Part shown: positions 1 to 9,403 of the stretch, one piece after another
Position numbering within the stretch: the stretch's first letter is position 1
How the letters are laid out: every line of letters begins with the position of its first letter
Source of the DNA: Mariniphaga sp041687255
GTDB taxonomy: Bacteria > Bacteroidota > Bacteroidia > Bacteroidales > Prolixibacteraceae
NCBI GenBank assembly: GCA_041687255.1
Contig: JAWLCL010000021.1
Location: forward strand, 1-64,000
Length of the DNA: 64,000 nucleotides
Direction: 5' to 3'
Notes under the pieces: model-generated
What the model saw: only the letters and a program-made list of their open reading frames with translations
What the model was told of the DNA's origin: nothing
The model's database searches: none
Made by a program: the position numbers and the translations under genes

Positions 1-90
1 TGAACTCAGGTGTGAATTTTCGTTTTGATCTCATGACAACAAATTTAGAAGTTTTTAAATCTTAACTTGCTGTCCTAATTTTTGGGGTAA

Positions 91-3000
91 TTATATTATG
101 ACTGGATATTTAAAAACTTTAAAGAAGAAGAATCACGAATTGCAATATTAGAGGGGGTTGCAGGAATAGGAAAAACAGTTATTTTAAAAGATTTGCTAGA
201 CTTGTTAACCAAACAAGATATTCCAACACTTGGCCTTAAATCGGATCAAAAAACAATCGACTTATTACATCTCGGGAAATCTATTTTAGGCTTACATGAG
301 GATTTCTATAAAATCTTTGAACAAGTCGCCGCAAAACATAAGATTGTAGTTGTTCTCATTGATCAAATTGATGCACTATCTCGATCACTTTCAACCAATC
401 GAGAACAAATTAGCACTTATTTTTCCATTGTTAATTCTTTATCTCAACTTAAAAACGTAAGGATAATAATTTCGTGCAGGACATTTGACCTTAACCATGA
501 TGCCGACCTGAAACAGTTTTCAAATAAAAAAATTATCAAAGCATCTCTTCTTTCTGAACAGGAAGTTTCATCCGTAATTACATTATTAACTAATGATAAA
601 AATTTTTCTTTACCACAAGATTTAAAGGAGTTATTGAAGACTCCTCTTCATTTAGATATATTCTGTAGAATTTATTATAAATCAATTTCGTTAAATGAAA
701 TTAAGAGCCTACAGGACTTATATAGATACCTCTGGAAACTAAAAATATTACAGCCAAGAAACACAGATATTAACTCTCAAATTCTTATAAATATTTTATT
801 CCAACTTGCAGATGAAATTTATAAACGTCAAGAAAATTTATCTGTTCCTTCTGTTCTTTTTGATAAGCATTTAAAAGAAATCAGTTATTTAAATTCAGAA
901 TCTCTTCTCATAGAAAGCAACAATTACATTCAATTTTTTCATCAATCTTTTTTTGATTATGTATTTGCCAGATGTTTTGTTGAGTTAAAGGGAGGAAACA
1001 TTTTCCAGTTTCTTTTACGTGAAAAACATCAGGGGTTATTTTTAAGATCAGTTATTAAACAAGTATTAACATTTCTTCGTCTATACAATCCTGATTCTTA
1101 TATACAACAGGTTAATGATATTATTAATTCCAATAAAATTCGATATCATCTAAAACTATTAATTGTTGAGCAACTATCATATGAAGAGGCTCCAACACTC
1201 TCAGAATTCAAACTAGTGGTTTCGCTCCTTCAGCGATACAACAGTTTATTTATTTCTTTTTTTCAATCTGATCCAGAAGAAAATTGGTTCTGCTACTTTT
1301 CAAAGAATAGGATTTTTTTGAATAGTTGTTTGAACAATGAAGACAAACTGCTGAAAGAAACAATTGGACGATATGTAGTGTTTTCAGCAGAAAAGAATAT
1401 TGAAGAAGCGATAAGTATTCTAAACGGAATTCAAGCTTCAAAAACTAAAGCCAGTTATCTTCTATGGTTACTATATCGAGGTGGTGATTTTTCATTACCC
1501 GTAGTAACAAAAACATATTTTGAATTGGAGAAAGAATATTTGAGCAACAACGAAAGAAGATTTCATATCTTATCCAATGCAATTGATTCAAATCCTGAGT
1601 TTGCCACAACAGAAAGCCAAAAGGTTTTCAAAAGCATTCTCAAAGATTGGAAGCGATTACGTAAAAGAGAATTGGGATATAACTCAGACGAATCAAATCT
1701 TATAGATTTTTGCCAAAAACTTTATAAGAAACAACCAGAAAAGGCATATCCATTCTTAAAACATATTGTTACTTCTTTTATTGAAAGAAACAAATTTGAT
1801 AGTTATTTTAAAGAATATGATTTTTTAAAAGAAGATTATGCCTTTCAAAATTTTCAGCCTGATGTTTATGAATTCCACAAGATATTAGACTGGCTATTAG
1901 ATTATTTGATTACAGAAGATAACAAACAACCAAATTTTTTAAAAGATGAAATATTAGATTTTCTAAGTTCTAAAAGTGCTACTCTTTACTTTATTGCTTT
2001 TCAGGTTATAATGGCTAATCCTGGTAAATATTTAGCAGATGTATTTCCCATAATGGTAAACAAAGAAATTGTAAGTGATATTTTCTTTATCGAAGAATTA
2101 AAGTATTATTATAGGGAACTAATTCACAATACTTATGCTTTATTTTCCTCAGAACAAAAAAATCAATTCCAGAATTTTGTTACCCAATACTTTACAAAAA
2201 GAGATTTTGTTAGAGATTCAACATGGAGAGACAGAGGAAAGAAGTACGGCAACCTCCTTCCATACTATCCTTACTTAGGCCATGATCAATGGCTAATTCT
2301 TAAATCTATTCCGTTTGAACATGTTAAGAAAAATAATATACTCAGGACAAGGTTATATATGTTTAACCGAAAATTTTTAGGATGGCAATCTGAGAATAAG
2401 AAACCAAATCACAGTGTTGTAGCGGCAAATGTTTTGGGAGGCTTAATGTCTATTGAAAATTATCAAAAATATACCGATGAACAATGGCTAATTACTTTTT
2501 ACAAATTCGAAAAAAAAGATTTCCACTATTCGTTAAACCATAACTTTAGTATAGAAGAACATGCCCGTTCATTTAAAGAAGTTATCAAAAAAAATCCTAC
2601 CAGATATAAGTTATTAATAACAAAAATAATTAAAGAGAATAAAATTAATTTTCGATATCAAATTCATGGCCTTGAAGGATTAATCGAAGGGAAGTTTAAT
2701 GTAAAAAAAGTAAGAAAATTCTATTCGATCTTAATGAAACGCAAAATTCCTGCCGAATACCTTTCAACTTTTATCGATTTGTCAATCTATTTTATTAAAA
2801 ATTCGTTGGTTGATTCTGAAATAATTAATTTTTGGAAAAATCATATTGAACTTCCATTCAATGAAAATAAAAAAAGATATCAGCACAATGCGCATGAAGA
2901 AAAAAAAACCAAGTTATTTGATCAAGGTTGGAATACTCCTAATACAAGAGCTATTAAAATATTAATTCGATTAGCTGATAACAAAAAATATACAGATGAT

Positions 3001-3834
3001 GTATATAATTATTTTCTTGATATTGCCGACATCCTGCCAATTCAAATCCGACTCGTTGTTTTATATTGGATTGACAAAGGATGTGGATTTAATAATGAAC
3101 AAATAATGGAATTATTTCAAGCCTATACCAAAGAAGTAACTTCAGAAGTCTACCAAATAGGCCCGAGAGTGATTAACACAGTAATTCATTATGATTTCGA
3201 GCGTGTTACTTCATTTATAAATAACACACTAACATTACCTGATGCTGCCGAACCTTTGGGTATCTATTTACTTTATGGATGGTATTATGGTCATGAGAAT
3301 AGTAAAACTTTATTGCTTGAATTACACGAAAAACAACCAAAATCAATTTGTGAATCAATCCAGCAGGCTTGCAGATATTTAAATGAAAAGGAGTCTGAAA
3401 ATAAAAGTATGTTCATTCTAAATCATTATGCCGATGATGAAAGAAAATTAGTAAGAGAAGGATTTTTACATGGCTTCTACAAATTGAGCCCGAATACTCT
3501 CCCATTGATGATAGATATAATAAAGAAGTATATTATAAAGTTGGATGAAGAAGGATTACATAGTCTTTACAATTATCTTCTGGCCTGCACAAAAGACTAT
3601 CCAAGAGAATGTGTTAAAATCATTGAAATGATAAATTTTGATAGTATTTCAAGAAATAATTTTGAAATTGAAGAACCAATAAAAATTCTGATGTTATCTT
3701 ACAATTCAATTCGAAAATACGATACATCAGAATCTAGTGCAGAATATGTAATGGATGTCTTTGATAAAACTTTACAGCAATTAAAATCAAAGGCAGGAGT
3801 AGATAAGATTTTTAGAGAATTGGATTTGGAATAA
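91..3834 (+). CDS. STAND/NACHT-like P-loop NTPase with broken or missing 5' end
   Basis: The open frame runs from 91 to 3834 and encodes a large (over 1,200 residue) ATPase of the STAND/NACHT type. The Walker A loop GVAGIGKT is encoded at 154-177. A Walker B-like segment VVVLIDQID follows at about 346-372, then a sensor-like stretch ending in SCRTFD. The remainder is helical and repeat-like, as expected for a ligand-sensing arm. The first usable start in frame (TTG at 193) lies after the P-loop, and the frame is closed by stops at 76 and 88. The annotated-looking start therefore cannot give a working ATPase. The ATG at 98 is in another frame. A short tail of a different open frame ends at 65. 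The gene is more AT-rich than most of the window and converges on a type I restriction system, which suggests an anti-phage role. A 5' truncation, a frameshift or an unusual start are all possible. No N-terminal effector domain is visible. Confidence 0.7.
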   Translation, partial: LYYDWIFKNFKEEESRIAILEGVAGIGKTVILKDLLDLLTKQDIPTLGLKSDQKTIDLLHLGKSILGLHEDFYKIFEQVAAKHKIVVVLIDQIDALSRSLSTNREQISTYFSIVNSLSQLKNVRIIISCRTFDLNHDADLKQFSNKKIIKASLLSEQEVSSVITLLTNDKNFSLPQDLKELLKTPLHLDIFCRIYYKSISLNEIKSLQDLYRYLWKLKILQPRNTDINSQILINILFQLADEIYKRQENLSVPSVLFDKHLKEISYLNSESLLIESNNYIQFFHQSFFDYVFARCFVELKGGNIFQFLLREKHQGLFLRSVIKQVLTFLRLYNPDSYIQQVNDIINSNKIRYHLKLLIVEQLSYEEAPTLSEFKLVVSLLQRYNSLFISFFQSDPEENWFCYFSKNRIFLNSCLNNEDKLLKETIGRYVVFSAEKNIEEAISILNGIQASKTKASYLLWLLYRGGDFSLPVVTKTYFELEKEYLSNNERRFHILSNAIDSNPEFATTESQKVFKSILKDWKRLRKRELGYNSDESNLIDFCQKLYKKQPEKAYPFLKHIVTSFIERNKFDSYFKEYDFLKEDYAFQNFQPDVYEFHKILDWLLDYLITEDNKQPNFLKDEILDFLSSKSATLYFIAFQVIMANPGKYLADVFPIMVNKEIVSDIFFIEELKYYYRELIHNTYALFSSEQKNQFQNFVTQYFTKRDFVRDSTWRDRGKKYGNLLPYYPYLGHDQWLILKSIPFEHVKKNNILRTRLYMFNRKFLGWQSENKKPNHSVVAANVLGGLMSIENYQKYTDEQWLITFYKFEKKDFHYSLNHNFSIEEHARSFKEVIKKNPTRYKLLITKIIKENKINFRYQIHGLEGLIEGKFNVKKVRKFYSILMKRKIPAEYLSTFIDLSIYFIKNSLVDSEIINFWKNHIELPFNENKKRYQHNAHEEKKTKLFDQGWNTPNTRAIKILIRLADNKKYTDDVYNYFLDIADILPIQIRLVVLYWIDKGCGFNNEQIMELFQAYTKEVTSEVYQIGPRVINTVIHYDFERVTSFINNTLTLPDAAEPLGIYLLYGWYYGHENSKTLLLELHEKQPKSICESIQQACRYLNEKESENKSMFILNHYADDERKLVREGFLHGFYKLSPNTLPLMIDIIKKYIIKLDEEGLHSLYNYLLACTKDYPRECVKIIEMINFDSISRNNFEIEEPIKILMLSYNSIRKYDTSESSAEYVMDVFDKTLQQLKSKAGVDKIFRELDLE

Positions 3835-3952
3835 GACATCTTGTTTCTGAGTCATTTACTGCTAATGTTGTATCAAAATTTCTGCTTTCCTCACAAACTT
3901 GTTCCCTTTCTTTTTTCTCGTCTAAAGATTTTCTAACTATATATTAACTAAT

Positions 3953-5317
3953 TTAATTTTTTTCCAAAGCCTCCCTCAAAACCTGCTGCAACAACATTTC
4001 ATTCTGCTGCTGGCTGGTTTTTATGCTTTCTTCCAGCTTATCGCAATATTGCACAAGTTCACCTAATTTTCTGACTATTTGCTGTTGTTCTGAAAGTGGT
4101 GGAAGTGGGAAAACTAATCTTTTTAGAATTTTTTGGGTTAAAAATAAACGTGTTGAACCACTGCAAAAATCACGCAACATATCTTCGATATAAGAAGTGC
4201 CTTTTATTATATGACAAAATAATTCAGGGAGCATCATTCTTTTATCAAATGATATTTTCATCAAATTTGTTGATAATAATCCTTTCCTAGTTGTGTAGGG
4301 TAGCATGCATAATTCACCAATAGTTCCAGTACGTGAGATAATTAAATCACCACCATAAACTTCAAAGGATTTCAATTTAATAGCCTTTTCATTAGTGACA
4401 AAAATCTTATTTCTAAAAGTAAATTGCCCATTTTTGCTAATACTTTCAATACCCCAAACGGGAACTCCTTCTGCTTTATGCTCACTTTTATTTAATGCAG
4501 TTCCAAATGGACCAGTTCTAATATCTTTATTTATATCTGAAACTAAAGCATCTACTTTACACCACTCCCAGCTTTCAGGAATTTCAAATGGGATTTCATC
4601 TTCTTTTATTGGTGGCAGTGGTTTTTGCTTTTTAAGTTTACCTTCCTTAACCAGGTTTTCCTTTTCAGCTTTTATCTTTTTAAGCAACTCACTGGCAGGT
4701 TCAACATCCGGATTTTCATCTCTCCATTTAGACGTTAATTTACCCTGCATGGCTTCACGTAAAAATGCCTGACGAAGTTGTTTTACAAGGTCTAACTGGT
4801 GGGTGAGTCCTTCAGAAAGTAATAAATCAACATCTTTGTTTTTCTTGAAATCTTCTATGATTTTTAACTGCGCAGATGTTTCTGGCAAATCAATTTCATA
4901 ATTTAAAAAAAAGGCTTCGTTAAGATATTTCCTATGTGTTATTCCGGTACTTGCTCGCTCACAAACATCATAGAAATCCTGAGAATTAGTAAATTGGTTA
5001 AACCACTCTATGTTGATAATTGAAAAATCTACATCATAAGCCCAAAAATTTCCTGTTATAATAGCATCATCTACATCTTCAGGTGCAATTCCAAATGCTC
5101 CATATCTTGCATCTATTTTTGATAATACAAACTGTCCAGCTTTTAAGATAAACTGCTTTTTTGTTCCAATCTTCTTACCCTTTTCAATATCACGTACAGA
5201 TATTCCCTGATGCTTGGTTTTTATTGTTACTCTCTTATATTCCTTTTCATCCTGAATATCTACTGGAATTTTACTTCGGGTTAAAAAGTCACCAAATTTG
5301 TATTTCTTCCAGCTCAT
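3953..5317 (-). CDS. hsdS: Type I restriction-modification specificity subunit HsdS
   Basis: The 454-residue DNA-recognition subunit chooses the target sequence for the HsdM methylase and HsdR nuclease. It shows the classic two-half layout. The first target recognition domain spans about residues 1-165. A helical spacer rich in Lys, Glu and Gln follows at about 170-245. The second recognition domain begins at IPESWEW near residue 248. A C-terminal coiled coil starts at the PPLSEQQQIV box. Its ATG overlaps the hsdM stop codon (ATGA, 5314-5317), so translation is probably coupled. It is the last gene of the operon and ends 118 bp from the convergent STAND gene. The recognised sequence cannot be read from the protein. 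Confidence 0.93.
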   Translation of the reverse strand: MSWKKYKFGDFLTRSKIPVDIQDEKEYKRVTIKTKHQGISVRDIEKGKKIGTKKQFILKAGQFVLSKIDARYGAFGIAPEDVDDAIITGNFWAYDVDFSIINIEWFNQFTNSQDFYDVCERASTGITHRKYLNEAFFLNYEIDLPETSAQLKIIEDFKKNKDVDLLLSEGLTHQLDLVKQLRQAFLREAMQGKLTSKWRDENPDVEPASELLKKIKAEKENLVKEGKLKKQKPLPPIKEDEIPFEIPESWEWCKVDALVSDINKDIRTGPFGTALNKSEHKAEGVPVWGIESISKNGQFTFRNKIFVTNEKAIKLKSFEVYGGDLIISRTGTIGELCMLPYTTRKGLLSTNLMKISFDKRMMLPELFCHIIKGTSYIEDMLRDFCSGSTRLFLTQKILKRLVFPLPPLSEQQQIVRKLGELVQYCDKLEESIKTSQQQNEMLLQQVLREALEKN

Positions 5318-6738
5318 TTAGCTAACACCTTTAACTGGTTTAACAAATCCTGACTTTTCCCAAATGATTCTTCCAGCATCTGCATTAGTTCTGCACTGCT
5401 GTATTCATGCATCTCCTCCTGCTTGTTGGGGTTTTTAATGTCCAAATCGTAATTTCGTTCAACAATGGTTTTAACATTCATCTTCCAGCAGATTTCACTT
5501 TCTTTCCGGTTATTCCACCATTTTTTGATTGGGTCCAGTTCCTTTAATTTAATGGGTCTTGTTTTGCTGTAGCTTTTCTGACCCTCTGGCAGCCTGTGTT
5601 CATAGTACCAGATTTCTTTTGTGGGTTTCCCTTTTGTGAAAAACAGCAGGTTGGTAGCTACTGTGGCATAAGGCTGAAATACTGAGTTTGGCAGCCTTAT
5701 GATGGTATGCAGGTTACAATCTTCCAACAACTTTTGCCTAACACGTTGCTTAACACCATCACCTGTTAATGAACCATCTGGTAGCACAATGCCTGCCCTG
5801 CCCCCATTTTTCAGCAGGTGAATCATCAGGATTAAGAAAAGGTCTGCACTTTCTTTTGTCCTGAAGTTCTGAGGGAAATTATTTTCATTGTTATTGGCCA
5901 CGATGCCACCAAAAGGTGGGTTTGCCAGGATTACATCTACTCTGTTCTTTTCGGTATAATTGCTTAACGGCTGGTCCAGCGAGTCCCGGAACAGTATTTT
6001 GGGAACTTCTATATCGTGCAAAATAAGATTTGTGGTTGCCAAAAGATACGGCAGCGGCTTATATTCCCAGCCCCTTACATTTTCAGCAATGCTTTTCCGT
6101 TCTTCTACATTGTTGGCCTGTTTCTTCAGGTGCTCAACGACAGCAGTCAAGTAACCACCGGTTCCACAGGATGGGTCTAAGATTTTTTCGCCCAGCCTGG
6201 GAGCAATCATATCGGTAATAAATTGTGTAATTGCCCTTGGGGTATAAAACTCACCACTTTTACCGGCACTTTGCAAATCTTTTAATATGGTTTCATACAA
6301 CTCACCAAAAGCATGACGTTCTTTGGCAACATTAAAGTCCAGTTCATTCAGTTTATTTAAAACCTTGCGGATGTTAATCCCGCTTTTCATGTAGTTGTTG
6401 TTGCCTTCAAACACTTCCCTTACAATAACAGCCCTTCCGTTTCCGGTGGCAAGATTCAGATTTCTGAGCGTAGGAAATAGTTTTCTGTCTATAAATTCTA
6501 TCAGTTCATCGCCTGTGATTCCTTCATCGTCACCTGCCCAGTTATCCCAGTGCAGTTCATCAGGTATGGGGTTTTTATAGTTATCATCCAGTAATTCCAG
6601 TTCCTTGTCTTTGTCGGAAAATATCTTAAAAAATAGCATCCATCCCAATTGCTCTATTCTTTGGGCATCACCATTTAATCCGGTATCCTGCCACATTATT
6701 CTGCGGATGCTGTCTAAAACTCCTTTGAGGTTTGTCAT
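5314..6738 (-). CDS. hsdM: Type I restriction-modification DNA methyltransferase HsdM
   Basis: This 474-residue N6-adenine methyltransferase modifies the host site within the HsdM2S complex. An N-terminal helical HsdM domain (about 1-135) precedes the methylase core. Motif I, the AdoMet-binding DPSCGTGG, is at residues 188-195. The catalytic motif IV NPPF is at 273-276. Length and architecture are normal, with no visible disruption. The gene starts 3 bp after hsdR ends and overlaps hsdS by 4 bp, so R-M-S form one operon on the minus strand. Confidence 0.96.
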   Translation of the reverse strand: MTNLKGVLDSIRRIMWQDTGLNGDAQRIEQLGWMLFFKIFSDKDKELELLDDNYKNPIPDELHWDNWAGDDEGITGDELIEFIDRKLFPTLRNLNLATGNGRAVIVREVFEGNNNYMKSGINIRKVLNKLNELDFNVAKERHAFGELYETILKDLQSAGKSGEFYTPRAITQFITDMIAPRLGEKILDPSCGTGGYLTAVVEHLKKQANNVEERKSIAENVRGWEYKPLPYLLATTNLILHDIEVPKILFRDSLDQPLSNYTEKNRVDVILANPPFGGIVANNNENNFPQNFRTKESADLFLILMIHLLKNGGRAGIVLPDGSLTGDGVKQRVRQKLLEDCNLHTIIRLPNSVFQPYATVATNLLFFTKGKPTKEIWYYEHRLPEGQKSYSKTRPIKLKELDPIKKWWNNRKESEICWKMNVKTIVERNYDLDIKNPNKQEEMHEYSSAELMQMLEESFGKSQDLLNQLKVLAK

Positions 6739-6741
6739 CTA

Positions 6742-9183
6742 TTATGCTCCTGTTTTATAAAGTTCCTGTTCCAACTCTTTTATCGCTTCTATATATTTAG
6801 CCTTGCTGCCAAACTGTTTGATGATTTCAACAGGTGAACCGTATTCCGTAATGGGTTGCACCTTCAGGATTTCCATGCTTTCAATGTTGGTTACTCCTTC
6901 ATCAGCATATTTTTCAAGCAGTGCTTCCAGCACCTTCCTTGCCTGTTCTCCATACTTGGTGAAGTAGTTACGCTTCATCACATTGGTAGCTCTTTCCTTT
7001 CTTGTAAGAGGGGGTTGGTCATAAGCTACATGACATATTAAATCGAATATATCAACTTCCCTGTTTACTGCATCCCTTAGAGCATCAACCAAAACACCCT
7101 GTTCTTCCAGTTCCTTTATTACTGCTTCTTTTCTGTCAGCAGAATTCCATGAATTCAGGAAATCATTCAAAGTGGCATACTGGCCTTTTATAATTTCTTT
7201 AGTATGATCTTTTAAGCTTATTGTTACCGGCTTTCCATTTTTGTCGAAATGCAGTTCCCGGCTTACCAGAACCGATACATCCACACCGTTTACATAAATT
7301 TTTTTCCGGGGTGGAGGTGGCGGCGGGGGTAAAGGGGGTTCCGGGTCGGGCGGAGTAATTGGAACTTCCTCACCTGTTTCTTCATCAATAACAGGCGTAT
7401 CGTTTTCTTCCTCCTCATCAACAATATCTTCCAAATCGGTATCCTCAGAAACCGGCTTTACCCTGATGGGGTCTCCATCAAAGTTAGGGTCTGCAAATAG
7501 ATCGGTGGCATTCCTGAAATCAAGGATATTAAAATAAAGCTTGTTGAATTCCTCATTTATCCGTGTTCCCCTGCCAATGATTTGTTTAAATTTGGTCATT
7601 GACCCTATATTGGCATCCAGCACAATCACCTTGCAAGTCTGGGCATCCACACCTGTTGTCATCAGTTCGGATGTAGTGGCAATAACAGGATAGTGTTCCT
7701 CCGGATTGATAAAATTATCCAGTTCTCTTTTGCCTTCATCGTTATCCCCAGTAATCTGCATGATGTACTTGTGGTTGTAATTCGCTATATCGGAATTCAG
7801 TTTCATCAGGGCCATCCGCATCCGTTCGGCATGGTCGATATCGGAGCAGAAAACAATGGTCTTTGCATATCGGTCGAATCCTTTCAGGAATTCAGTCAGT
7901 TTCCGGGCAACTGTTTCTGTCCGTTCATCAATTACAAGGGTTTTGTCAAAATCCTTTCTGTTGTATATCCGGTCTTCAACCAGTGCTCCCTGCTTATCCA
8001 CCTTACCTGCTTCAGGTCTGTAGCCTTCCATATCAACATTTATTCCTACCCTTATTACCCTGTAGGGTGCAAGAAAACCATCGTCAATTCCCTGCTTTAG
8101 AGAATAGGTGTAAACAGGTTCCCCAAAATATTCGATGTTGCTGGTTTCAGTGGTTTCTTTTGGTGTTGCCGTTAATCCGACATGTGTGGCCTTATTAAAG
8201 TAATTCAGGATTTCACGCCACACACTGTCCTCTTTTGCACTTCCCCTGTGGCACTCATCAATAACAACAAGGTCAAAGAATCCGGGTGAAAATTGCTTAT
8301 AGGCATTGGCTTCCTCATCCGAACCAGAGAGTCCCTGGTAAAGGGCCAGGTAAATCTCATAGCTTTTATCAATCATCCTGTGCTTTACCACAGTCATTTT
8401 ATCCTTAAAATGCTTGAAATCCCCCCTGCGGGTCTGGTCAATCAGGGCATTCCGGTCAGCAAGAAAGAGTATCCGCTTTTTGGTTCCACTTTTCCATAGC
8501 CGGTGGATGATTTGGAAGGCAACATAGGTTTTTCCGGTTCCTGTTGCCATTACAAGCAGAATTCTGTTCTGTCCCCTAGCAATTGCTTCAACAGCCCTGT
8601 TAATGGCCACCTGCTGGTAATACCTTGCCTTCCTTCCTGATGCATCCAGATAATAATCCTGAGTAACTATCTTTTCAGCTTCAGGGGTTTCAATCCCTTT
8701 AAACTTTTTATACTTCTGCCATAACTGTTCCGGCGAAGGAAAAGAATCCAAATCCAGTTCAGTTTCAATAGTTTCTCCTTCTGCTGTCCTGTCATGAAAA
8801 ATAAATCCATCACCATTGCTGCTGAAAGCACAGGGGACATCCAATATTTGCGCATAGTCCAATGCCTGCTGCATTCCAGCCCTTACAGAGTGATTGTTGT
8901 CTTTGGCTTCAATGATGGCAACAGGAATGTTGGGCTTGTAATACAGAATGTAATCCGCGCGTTTGCGTGTTCCCCTGGCAGTGAGCTTTCCCTTTACATA
9001 AATTTTACCATCTGTAAATGTGACTTCTTCCCTGAACCGGGTCAACTTATCCCAGCCTGCATGTTCAATAGCAGGAGTAATGTACTTGGTGCAAACATCT
9101 CTTTCAGACAATTTCTTTTTGTCCATCAGTTTAGCTTTATTCTGAAAATCTGTAGCAACAGGGATTTTTTCGCTCTCACTCAT
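6742..9183 (-). CDS. hsdR: Type I restriction endonuclease subunit HsdR
   Basis: The 813-residue motor and nuclease subunit translocates DNA and cleaves unmodified DNA. The N-terminal PD-(D/E)xK nuclease has Asp77 (ADYIL) and the E92-A-K94 pair. The superfamily 2 helicase motor carries Walker A ATGTGKT (213-219), DECH (309-312), the LTATP motif and the IIGRGTRI motif VI. An acidic and proline-rich linker with a run of prolines near residue 630 leads to a C-terminal EcoEI-type domain that joins the methylase. The gene appears complete and is first in the operon. A 220-bp spacer precedes it, with no recognisable TAnnTTTG promoter. Confidence 0.95.
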   Translation of the reverse strand: MSESEKIPVATDFQNKAKLMDKKKLSERDVCTKYITPAIEHAGWDKLTRFREEVTFTDGKIYVKGKLTARGTRKRADYILYYKPNIPVAIIEAKDNNHSVRAGMQQALDYAQILDVPCAFSSNGDGFIFHDRTAEGETIETELDLDSFPSPEQLWQKYKKFKGIETPEAEKIVTQDYYLDASGRKARYYQQVAINRAVEAIARGQNRILLVMATGTGKTYVAFQIIHRLWKSGTKKRILFLADRNALIDQTRRGDFKHFKDKMTVVKHRMIDKSYEIYLALYQGLSGSDEEANAYKQFSPGFFDLVVIDECHRGSAKEDSVWREILNYFNKATHVGLTATPKETTETSNIEYFGEPVYTYSLKQGIDDGFLAPYRVIRVGINVDMEGYRPEAGKVDKQGALVEDRIYNRKDFDKTLVIDERTETVARKLTEFLKGFDRYAKTIVFCSDIDHAERMRMALMKLNSDIANYNHKYIMQITGDNDEGKRELDNFINPEEHYPVIATTSELMTTGVDAQTCKVIVLDANIGSMTKFKQIIGRGTRINEEFNKLYFNILDFRNATDLFADPNFDGDPIRVKPVSEDTDLEDIVDEEEENDTPVIDEETGEEVPITPPDPEPPLPPPPPPPRKKIYVNGVDVSVLVSRELHFDKNGKPVTISLKDHTKEIIKGQYATLNDFLNSWNSADRKEAVIKELEEQGVLVDALRDAVNREVDIFDLICHVAYDQPPLTRKERATNVMKRNYFTKYGEQARKVLEALLEKYADEGVTNIESMEILKVQPITEYGSPVEIIKQFGSKAKYIEAIKELEQELYKTGA

Positions 9184-9403
9184 TCATAATGATTTTCAGG
9201 AATTATTCATTGTTTTGGTTTTTCCGGTGGATAAAATTAGGAAATTTAACGAATAACGAGCAAATGAAGAAAAAGAAATCCGGCAGAAGTTTGTTCTTAT
9301 CTAATAGAAGAAGAGCATTAGTTCCTATCATTTCAGCCCGAGAATCATTTCGAAAGGTAATTTGCTTGCAGTTGCTTTATAAAATTTTGCTATTAGATTA
9401 TTA

